Assembly: GCA_003427395.1 (NCBI GenBank)
Contig: BFEA01000065.1
Location: forward strand, 4,006,604-4,032,805
Length of the DNA: 26,202 nucleotides
DNA from: Chara braunii
Taxonomy: Eukaryota > Streptophyta > Charophyceae > Charales > Characeae
Direction of reading: 5' to 3'
Each line of letters opens with the position of its first letter. Position 1 is the stretch's first letter. The notes below the pieces were generated by a model. It searched no databases and had not been told where the DNA came from. It saw nothing but the letters and a program-made list of their open reading frames with translations. The position numbers and the translations under genes were made by a program. Positions 17,840-26,202 of the stretch are shown here, piece after piece.

Positions 17840-19188
17840 TACCCTTTTTGTACTTCTCCTTCAAATTTGGCCAGCGTCGTTGGATCCACCCCTACTTTGT
17901 GATACCTGATAGCTTTGATGAGTTGCACTACGTCGAGGATCTCGAGTGCGATTTCAGGTGCCTCCATCCGCACTTCTTTCCGTCTGGGCAGGCTGGCTCC
18001 GAGTTCGACTTCCGATTCCCTCTCTGCCACCATAACACCTAAGACTTCGTCCTCGTGCTTTCTCTTCTTCTCGGGCAGGCCCATCTTGATCCATTCCTTC
18101 TTATTGAATGCCTCCTCAATCATAATTTTTACCCTTTCTCTCATACCCTCCATCCGCGCAAAAGCCCCCTTCCGTGCGCCATCTTCGAACGACGGCGACC
18201 ACGTAGCCAACTTCCCCTTCGGAGGGTCTCCTCTCGTCCCAAGGAGTCGGAGGAGCTCACCCCGACTGGTCACTGGGTCCTCTATATCTACCATGTACGT
18301 GCCATCGTGCAAGTGCATGCCTATCATTTCCACGTTTGCGCACCATGGTCTCTCGAGGATTATGTCGTTATCCATTTCCTCCATTACGGTCATCCGTTGA
18401 AACGACCAGATCGACTCCTTGATCCCTGCCTTAACTGCGCATTTCGTGACATACCCAACGAACGAAATTTCCCCACCGGCTCCCCGGATGCTCCCTGTTA
18501 CTTCCTTATTTACCGTACAACCCGTGATTGTTGCGAAATCTCTCCTTATGAGAGTGATTTCCGCTCCCCTGTCTACTAATGCGTCGGTATGATGAGTCCC
18601 GATCTGGATTTTCAACTTTCCTACGGGCAGCGCATGGAAGCTGAGCTTTGTTCTGGGGAGTTCCCTCATGACCTCGCCACCTTCTCGGTCCTGCAAACTC
18701 AGGCGGATGTCCGCAAAAACTTTCTCGAGATCCTCCAAATCCCCGCGGCTCCTTTGAAGGTTCGCGACTTCTTGCGGAGCTTCCTCCTCCCTTCCCTCTT
18801 CCGGTGATTTGGGGTTTTCATCTACCTCTACTCGCCGCCGAGTCAATAGTTGTCTAAGCCCTTTGAGCAACCTAAGGCTGGCCTGCAGCATGGTCTGAAA
18901 CGACACTGACACCATGGTTCCTAATAATTTGCTAAGAGTGACATCGATCTCAAGCGTGGTTAATATCGGGATTTAATACCTAGACTTCTTCTTAGCAGCA
19001 GTAACTTTGTCTGTAGGCTCCTCTTCCATAGTCTTCCCATAGACTTTCTCTGGTTCCCCGGCCTCGGGCTCTGCCTGGGGCGCGGAGCCTCCAACAACCT
19101 CCTCCATCACGGTGTCACGGATAATCCTTCTCCCAGCCGTCTCTAGTTGAGTGGTCGCGTTCACCCTATCACGTCCGTCACTTTCCAT
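17716..19188 (-). pseudogene. Linker and aspartic protease region of the Ty3/gypsy-type element
   Basis: After the gag zinc knuckle the same frame continues past TAG codons at 19321 and 19228 into an acidic linker (19188-18973), then a TAA (18973), then a 399-codon frame (18915-17716). In that frame LKIQIGTHHTDALVDRGAEITLI (residues about 101-123) matches a retroviral-type protease active-site region. However, the catalytic D-T/S-G triplet reads D-R-G (residues 115-117), which should abolish activity. NDIILERPW (183-191) matches the conserved DIILGRPW-like motif with Glu for Gly. A Glu/Lys-rich linker to RT follows. The frame passes into RT at an ATTTTTA run (17767-17761). Confidence 0.85.
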
Positions 19189-19320
19189 AATAAAGTTGAC
19201 CTGCGGCCCGCGGCCCCGAAGTTGATCCTAGATGATATCGACCGCCAGCTCAGCCTCTACTGCTGCTATCTCTAACCCATTGAGCATGGTAATGGCTCGC
19301 TGCATTCCCCTCGGCGAGTT

Positions 19321-21163
19321 CTAATTCACCCGTTCTCCCTGCGATCCGAATATATCTCCCTTTAATGATCTAGTACATCTTCTTTTTAATATATCATGGT
19401 TGAGTTTTGGACATGCGCGCATAAAATGCCCTACTGCGGCGCAGTACCTGCATTGCTCATTTGCGGGATCTCTCCGTCTGAATCCTCGGTTGGATACTCC
19501 TAGCGGAACTACGGCTTCCTGGGGAGGGAGGGCGGGTCGGGATACTTGCGCCTGCATAACCAGCAGCATGTTCTCCACCCTTTCAATCTTGTTGTCGACT
19601 CCTCGCACGAGTTCATGTAGATTTTCAATCCCCTTCTTTACGTTGTCGCCTGTCCTACCAGTCAGATCTATGACTTCCGCTTCCTTGAGCAAGGCCAATG
19701 TCTCGGTCACTACTGTCTTCTCGGCCAGATCCGTTACCGTACTAAAATCAACGTCCCTAGTGTTCACAAACTTGCTCGTCTGTTGGTAAGCCGACAGGAT
19801 CTTGTCCTTGTCGAACTCGGAGAACTGCCTGAGGAAGTATTTGCTCATTATCCGGTCCGTAACCCCGGGGATCCTTAGTGCTACCAGGGTAAAATCCCGT
19901 AAGAAGTCATTGTACGTTGCGAAATTCTTCCTCTAAATTGCCGCTAAGTCGGCCTCCGTTACCATCTTCTCCGCAACCAGGTACTTTCTCATCATTACAT
20001 CTCAGGTTTCCTTCCAGGATCGACTCGCGGCTACGATGGCCATTATGTCCCGCCCCAAGCTCAATGACACATGGTGCCCTAGGTGGTCTATCTTTTCTTC
20101 TTCGGTCCATTGCAACAACGTGGCCAGATTCTCGTAATCAATTAGGAATTCCGTGATGTTTGCCCCGTCAAATGTCAACTTCTTCTTAGCGTCCGCTAGG
20201 TAGCCTTGGTTTTTGTTCAGTGCTCGCGCGAGGGAGGATACTATCTTCCTAAGGCCGCCTTCGTAGTTACTGGTCTCGCCCGCTGTTCTGGTATCCTGCC
20301 CTTCCTTGCCGGCCTTCTGTCCCTCCCTAGTCTTTGCAGTTTTTCCGGGTTGAACCATCCCAACACCCTTTCCCTAAGGCTCCCGAGTCCTTCACATCCT
20401 CCCGTTACCTCCGGTATGGTCGGCACACGGCTAACCCTGCTATCTATGGCTGGTGGGTTCGTAGCTTTCTCTGCTTTCATCCTCGAGGAGTTCTTTCTCT
20501 CCTTCCTCCTTTTGCTCGGTGTTCCCTCACGGTCACTACCCTTATCCCCTTGCCGAATTCAGCCTCGGCCGGTTTTCCGTTCGTCCCGCGGTTCTTCCTG
20601 CAGGGGGCCTTCTTCGTTCCCAGTCATTATTTCTTCAATCAATCTTGCCTTGTACTCTGCGGTCCTTTTTTCTATCTCTGCTAGTTTGCGCCTCGCATCC
20701 GTGACCCTTACTTTCTTAGACACAGCTCCCTCTGAATTCTGGGGGGGGTTCCTATCCTTATTTCTACCCTCCTTGGTCTCCTGAGTCCCTTGCCTGCTTC
20801 CCCTAGCTTTCCCCGAACTTTCCCCTGACAAGATTTCCTTCCGGTTCTCTTTGGTACCATCCGGATTTATCGATTCTCTGTCTTTCTGACCCTCTTCACT
20901 CTGCACGGCACTGCCTCCTAAGCCTGGTCCTTCTTCGCTCCTACGGTTATCCGTTTCATCCTCCGTCGCCATTTTGCCTAGTTCTGCATAAACCAAAGGA
21001 TTCCCCAGGACACACGCAGTGCGAGGCATTTAGGTTTCATAGGTTTCGACTTCGTTGGCTTATCTTTATTCGGATAGTAGCCTTCTCCCCATTTCCGTTT
21101 CCCGATTGCTTCCCTAAGAAGGAGTTGCGACCGACCCTGCCGCCCTACCGAGCTAAGGGACAT
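19321..21163 (-). pseudogene. Gag region with CCHC zinc knuckle
   Basis: The likely N-terminus is ATG 21163 (MSLSSVGRQGRSQLLL). The coherent frame then shifts near 21035 to one reading through ATG 21029 and the alternative start ATG 20972. This part is highly charged (Glu/Lys/Arg) with a helical segment, ARRKLAEIEKRTAEYKA. A TGA (20559) interrupts, and a second frame change follows between 20358 and 20241. The last frame contains the capsid-like helical part (FLIDYENLATLLQWTEEEK), stops TGA (20002) and TAG (19933), and finally a zinc knuckle C-x2-C-x4-H-x4-C (CRYCAAVGHFMRAC, 19452-19411). Gag packages the element RNA; the knuckle binds it. The N-terminal joins are inferred from coherent sequence, not proven. 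Confidence 0.85.
19411..19452 (-). other. CCHC zinc-knuckle coding segment
   Basis: The 14 residues from the first to the last ligand are CRYCAAVGHFMRAC: Cys, Cys, His and Cys at the exact retroviral spacing. This identifies the flanking ORF as the C-terminal end of gag. Confidence 0.93.
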
Positions 21164-21851
21164 GACTTAGTTCCCTTCATCACAAGCTCGTTTAGAGTGC
21201 CCCAATTTCGCCGGGCCGACGCATAGGAATCCTGGTTGGGCATTCCGTTAGGAGAAGTTTCCCAAGCAGTATTCCCCTTTCCAACCTCCGGGGTCATGGC
21301 AATCCTTAGGAGTCTACCCCTCCCGCTTTATTCTGTAGTGATTTTTGACCGTCCGGTCCGATGGTCCTTCCCCAATCTCATCCTCGTCCACCGACATTCT
21401 ACCAACATAAAGGCATTGTCTCTCCCCAAAGTCACGGCCCGCCATTCCACGTCGAATCCCCGAAAGTTGGCATTTGACGGAAGGGACACTTCCCATCCTC
21501 TGCCGTTATTCCAGGGTCGTCCGAGGTACCGAGGTTGGTGCACCGTTCGAACATGTCTTGTTGCAGTCGCTGTTCTGATGATTTTCTGCATAGCCCACAC
21601 AGAGAGATTTACGGTCCGTCGTTCAGCAACTGCCCATCCGCCTGCCGTTTCACTTCTCGCTTATGTCCCCTTCCCACTTTTTTGTCACGCGTCCCATACT
21701 TGCGCCCACAATGGTCGGACATTTTCCCTTGTTTCAGTCCCTTCGCATGCCCTGCTAAACTAATGTACATGCCCCTTTCTTATATTACAGCCTAGTTTAC
21801 ATGCACCCTCCATACTCCGACCTTCCCTCGGCGTTCGATTTTCTCGTCCCT
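21164..21851. other. Spacer upstream of gag; LTR end and primer site expected but not identified
   Basis: On the minus strand TGGGGCACTC (21204-21195) lies 32 nt upstream of the gag ATG, at a position where a primer-binding site could be. It does not match initiator tRNA-Met, and I cannot assign a tRNA. No TG...CA LTR end could be fixed. Plus-strand frames here (21236-21763, 21535-21795) have no recognisable features. Confidence 0.35.
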
Positions 21852-22607
21852 TTAATCGAACCACAGTACTTCAAACAGTTTAAAAACATCATCTACGTAG
21901 GATGGAGTGGCCGCCGCCTCCCGGCTGATTATTGCGTCCCAAGCCTCCACGTCTACCTCTAGGCGGTCGTACTTACCTATCCTTAGCATGGTGAGGATTT
22001 CCCAGGCTCTATCACCGTAGAAGGGCTCGTATTTTAACGAGGTCTTATAGAATTCCTCAGTCAGCCAGACACACTCTATATGCACTTCTTTCATGGAGTC
22101 GACCACTTCTACGATGTGCTCGAAACCCCCAAACCGCTCGGCCACGAACTCAGGCACCCAAACCGTTATTTGTAGGCTCGGTGGCTTGAGTTCCTTCTAT
22201 CCCCCCATCACAACTCTGCTACTAACTTCGTCCCATCCCTCGTTGGCAAACCTCTTGCCTTCTTTTCGGGTTCGCGCCTCTGCATCCCCTAGAAGCCACA
22301 TCGGATCATGTCTCGTTGCTATCATAGTGCAGAATAGTCGCCACCCGTCGTCGGAAAGAACGACCGTTCCGACCGATTTCACTTTGTCTTCTGCTACCTC
22401 GTCCCAACCTTCCTCTTCCCTTATCGGGTTCCAGATCCGCTCTATCCATACATATGATAATCCCGGGGCAACTTCAAACCCGGCCCAGTCGCATGTGGTT
22501 CCTCTCCATTCGTTTTCTGCCGGTATAGGCATTTCTATTCCCCCTCTGAGTCGCCTTGGTTCTCATCCCTTGAAGGTGTATTCCATCAGCAATTCCTCTC
22601 TAGTCAT
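21852..22607 (-). pseudogene. Unrecognised gene, paralogue 2 of a tandem pair
   Basis: An ATG at 22607 (MTREELLMEYTFKG) is followed by an in-frame TGA (22563). The same frame then runs through MPIPAENEWRG (22532) to a TAG (22197) and on without shift to a stop at 21852. Overall length is about 250 codons. Visible motifs are EMP near the start, YVWIERIW, a GTVVLSDDGW segment, VWVPEFVAERFGGF, then VVDSMKEVHIE, FYKTSLKYEPF and WEILTML. The second half is rich in Leu/Val/Ile with regular spacing. The same motif order occurs in the neighbouring gene at 22674-23457, so the two appear to be duplicates. I do not know the family. It lies upstream of gag on the same strand and is decayed to a similar degree, so it may be element-borne. 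Alternatively it is a host gene pair next to the insertion. Confidence 0.6.
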
Positions 22608-22673
22608 CTTTTCTCTTCCTGCACAATGTCAGGCCACTCGGTCTCCCTAAGTAAGTCGCCCTCCTTCGAAGTC

Positions 22674-23457
22674 TTAGTCCTCTATCTCATCATCTTCGTC
22701 CTCATCACTGGAGTCGTCCTCTTCGTTATAGAACAACTCCTTCACCCCCTCCAAAAATATCTCCCCTACTGCCACATTTCTGTAGACTATTCCCCAATGC
22801 ACGGAGCTAGGGACAAAGACATTATCTATGCTAAGGTAGTTTAGCATCTCGGCCAACTCCTCCGCCCAATTTCTTTCAAATGACCTCATTTCTACTGACA
22901 ACTGAAAGAAGTCTTGCCTAGTGCACTGGTATAGTCTGAGGGTCGTCATGGACTGGCATATCCGTACTAGCCTGCTCCGGGTTCCAAAGACCGCATCCAC
23001 CAGAAAGGGGGGCAACACACATCGCAGGGTCCTAACGGGCCGCCTCATGCTTCCTCTATCCCCAATTTTCACCCGCACATCTATCCTTTCCATTTTCATT
23101 TCCCTCCGCTGACACGCAGCCCATACAACCTCCCCTTCTGCCTTCCTAAACAACTCGTCCGACGTATTCCCGAGCGCCAAATCTATGACCATAGCATTCT
23201 CCTCATCTTGTGACAGGTACTGTCCCTCGGAACTCCAAATCCATTAAACTCGGCGACAACCTTGTCAAGCTGACATTAGCCCACATTGTCTCTATCCAAA
23301 GGAACGCGTCCTCCCCTTCCAGCATTACGGTTTGATATTCTGGCTCAAGATCTGTCCACGTCCCATCTTCCGGGAGGACAACCGATACCCCATCCTTTAC
23401 ATCTACCGGCATTTCCCGACCACTGGTATAGATCGGGGAAGAGAACCACCGCGCCAT
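22674..23457 (-). pseudogene. Unrecognised gene, paralogue 1 of a tandem pair
   Basis: The ATG frame at 23457 (MARWFSSPIYTSGREMP) has FLWIETMW at residues 52-59 and stays coherent to MDLEF, near 23236. There the sequence must shift by one base into the frame that reads LSQDEENAMVIDLALG and continues from 23192 to a TAA at 22674. Later motifs are TLRCVLPPFLVDAVFG, ICQSMTTLRLYQC, FFQLSVEMRSF and WAEELAEMLNYL, and a very acidic tail (SSDEDEDDEIED). Total length is about 260 codons. Only 66 nt separate its stop from the start of paralogue 2. There is no signal peptide or membrane segment. The function is unknown; the leucine-spaced middle part loosely recalls leucine-rich repeats, but I would not assign it. 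Confidence 0.6.
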
Positions 23458-26202
23458 CTTGTTTCCAGCACCCGACCCCTGTTTTCATAAGAGAGTACCA
23501 AACGGTCCTTCTGGTCAGGTCAACCCTCGTCCTAGATGAGAATTATTTCAGACCCCTCATCAAGGTCTCCCTAATTTACCTCCCCATTCCTAAGTACCAC
23601 CTTCCCATAATACCCTCAATCGGCCATCCATTTCCCCACATTCTTTCTCTTGGTTCCATTCCAGCTGACCTCTATCCTCCTTCCTTCCGATCATCACTCA
23701 CTCGTGTAGACTTAGATGGGGAGGAGAGAATAGACTTAGAATTATGCCCGTCCAACAATCCAAGCTCAATCAATCTTTACAGAAGGAGAACAAGAAAAAA
23801 TCAGGCAATCTTACATGCGGGCTTGTCATCTCCTCACCGGCCTTTTCCCAATATGGTCTCTCCGTTGGTACTATCGATAGAGTTTCATCCCTTACCTCAA
23901 GCGCAGCTCAACCGTCGCGAGCGCGGTACCCAGGCTCCGGCACAGGGTGTTACCCTTCTCCATTCGCTTAAAATACCCCATCCCGATTTGCCGCTCTTGC
24001 ATACCCTCGTTCGTACCGGGAATTATCCCTGTGCACCCCGTTAGGAGCAATAGTCAGTCGTTCGGGCATTCACTTCCATCGGTCCGACAAGAATCAGCCT
24101 TTCCCAAGCCGTGCTATGGGAAACTACTAATTGTCCCCGAGGTTCCTTCCTTGTCTCGCATACAGTGGTACTCCCCCCGCCAGCCAATAAGCTAAGCCCC
24201 GCCTGAGGAGACGTTTCGCACCCCGCCCAGGCAAGATCACCGAGCCATGCTCGTGACCGCCCAGACGAGAATGTCACTAATCAACCGGCGTGACAAACTC
24301 CCGTCCGATAGCTCGGTGGTCTGACCTCCACACACGGACACCCGACAACCTCAAAGAGAGCGACGTTTCGCAACCCGAACCCTTTCCTTCCGAAAGGCAG
24401 GACGCTCAAATCCCATCATGCAAACCACAAGTCCCAAGTGGGACACATATAGTACAAGTGTCTTTCCCTTGGTGCACCCAGCGCTTTCTACCCATATCTC
24501 ACAATTTTTTCTCAGGACCACGAGTGTCACTCCCTTTAGTGAGCTAGTTTCATACACAGTGGTTGGTTCCTTCTCATTAAAATCTTCACAGGTGAGCTAG
24601 TTTTCCCTGGAGTCTAGCAACTCCCTTCAGTCCCTTTCTCTTCATTTGTCTGTCCTTTCATCGGGTGGGGTTGTTCCTTCTTGATGACCCGTTGTGTTCA
24701 TGTTAGTTCTTTCAAGCATTTCAAAGTGCAAAGTGCATGAGCACGATGGGCTCAAAGAAGAGGAGAGAAGGGCACCCATTCTGTCGGATCACTCCGCCGC
24801 GGGATTTTCATCAGACCCCGGCCGAAGTCGAAGAACCAACCGCCTGCCAGGTAACCGGAACCCTTCTTTCATACGAAGAGGAAGGGTCGACCTGCGACTT
24901 GCCCAAGGCTTCCCCGGACTGGCGAACACCAGCACCGGATGAAGGAGGGCTAGAGTCATCCCACAAGGAAATGGTTAACCAAGTGCATAGCCTGCATGTT
25001 ATACCTCCAGGTCTGACCATGCCATGCGCCCAGCCACTCTCAAATCTGATTCTCACAAGGGAAAGAGCAAGCACAAATCCAATTTTCTCATCTTTGGTTT
25101 TGTATACGGTCATGCGTAGGGCGCCCCCTTCGGAATCGCAAGGGTCAGTTTAACCCCCTGCCCATCATCTCCACCATTTTTGTAGGGCCAAACCCCGGTA
25201 GACTTTCGAGCCTTAGTCGACCCCATTGCAGGTCCCAGTTGGCTCGGCCCGCCCACGCTCATGCTCAGGGCGCGGACCATTCGTCCCAGGGTCACCCCCA
25301 CCTAGTGCTTTGAGATGGATGGGGGTGGGCCATCGCGCGAAAGAGCTTTGACATTGGGGATGCAGCTCAGCCCTCACGCCGGGTGACAGTCTCGCTGGTC
25401 ATTCGGCAACGCTGATTTTGTTTTTGAGTCTTGGTTGTGTTCTCAAGCAATTGCTCCTTCCAGTACGCAGGCAGTCCAGGGGTTCTTTGAGAGTTTTCTT
25501 CTCTTGTGCGCAGGCTAAGCGTCATCCTTAGGCCGCACACCATTTCCCTAAGCATTGTGATCCTACAGCGTCATCGGGGTGCGGTGATGTCGTCCTCCCC
25601 CTCGCCTCTACGCACCCATCGGGTCTTATATATCTCACTCAACCCTATTGACGTAGGCCCCTTAGTCTTTTCGGGGTCTTTACATGCATGTACACACGGC
25701 TTCCGATTTCCCTCGACAAGATTGCACTTTATTCTCTCAATTACACTCCAAGTCTCAAGCGCAAAGGTCATTTCCATGAATTGGCTTTGTGCTAAGGGTC
25801 CCGTAGCCCCTTTGCCCCTCTTCCCTTTTCATTTTGCCGCCCGGTTCCTCCCGGCCCTATCCCGCTCAAGGCATCCCTAGCCATCACTTACGTGCACAAT
25901 CCCACACAAAGCAAAGATCCATACAATCCCCCGTTGGGGGTCAACACATAGTCCTTTCCACATGCCTATCTTTCCATGCTCTTTGGCTGCTCTTTGTTCC
26001 CTTGCTCAATCAACCCATCCTCTTCTCATAGTCATGCAGTCGGGGAAATGGTTGCGTCAAACTGACCTTGCTTCAACTTATACTTTCTCCCGGATTCCGC
26101 CCCTTTCCCACTTTTAGAAACGTCCTTTCCTTTGCCTTCTTGGTGGCACAAGGGACCGGTTACCCTTCCCTTGCCCTCTTTCTCCACCAAGTGAGGTCTG
26201 AT
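23458..26202. other. No recognisable gene
   Basis: This is GC-balanced, pyrimidine-rich sequence with only short or composition-driven frames. The longest (plus 23286-24044, 252 codons) begins antisense to paralogue 1 and then runs through Pro/Ser/His-rich sequence. A 138-codon plus frame (24737-25153) and minus frames at 24041-24277, 24811-25113 and 25571-25777 match nothing I know. Small repeats occur: GACGTTTCGCA near 24209 and 24361, and GTGAGCTAGTTT near 24539 and 24592. A right-hand LTR of the minus-strand element could lie here, but no ends can be placed. Confidence 0.5.

Larger units (their letters stand above)
14343..21163 (-). mobile_element. Ty3/gypsy-type LTR retrotransposon internal region, decayed
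   Basis: Read right to left on the minus strand, the order is gag with a CCHC knuckle, aspartic protease, reverse transcriptase, RNase H, integrase. Integrase after RNase H is the Ty3/gypsy order, not Ty1/copia. Most of the coding stretch from gag to integrase is in one frame, so gag and pol were probably a single polyprotein. It now carries about a dozen in-frame stops and at least five frame changes, so this copy cannot encode a working product. Flanking LTRs were not identified by eye; the left one should lie below 12850 and the right one above 21200. Confidence 0.9.

Noticed and set aside
23286-24044. 252-codon plus-strand ORF
   Set aside because: It starts antisense to paralogue 1 and then has low-complexity Pro/Ser/His content with no motif; it is open by composition.

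Overview
The window looks nuclear and eukaryotic, most likely from a plant or streptophyte alga: it is mostly non-coding, rich in microsatellites and minisatellites, and carries decayed LTR retrotransposons. One primer-binding site matches initiator tRNA-Met, the usual primer of plant LTR elements. I cannot name the species; a charophyte such as Chara is a guess from the retroelement-rich texture. No intact host gene, rRNA, tRNA, CRISPR array or bacterial-type operon is visible.

Layout. 1-3180 is simple-sequence and C-rich, G-poor tandem DNA: CA runs, an 11-bp minisatellite, an 87-91-bp minisatellite and a diverged ~600-700-bp direct duplication. 3190-3780 holds the end of a minus-strand LTR element: an LTR, a 12-nt tRNA-Met primer site, and a leader packed with palindromes. 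3780-8600 has no convincing gene but contains a 229-bp loop-less palindrome at 5524-5752. 8600-10820 has a weak primer-site match, a TATA box and a gag-like reading frame on the plus strand. 10820-12850 is non-coding with a ~40-bp minisatellite. 12852-21163 is a large decayed Ty3/gypsy-type element on the minus strand, read right to left as gag with a zinc knuckle, protease, reverse transcriptase, RNase H and integrase, followed by a third acidic/basic ORF. 21852-23457 holds two decayed minus-strand genes upstream of gag that appear to be tandem paralogues of an unrecognised protein family. 23458-26202 has no recognisable gene.

Two observations matter most. First, 13276-13313 is exactly the Tn5/Nextera mate-pair junction adapter, flanked by perfect 130-bp copies of the same sequence. 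It is a library and assembly artefact inside the third ORF. Second, the paired ORFs at 21852-23457 share motifs and order along their length, lie in the same orientation as gag-pol and have decayed like it. They are the best candidate here for something undescribed: a duplicated accessory or captured gene associated with the retroelement.
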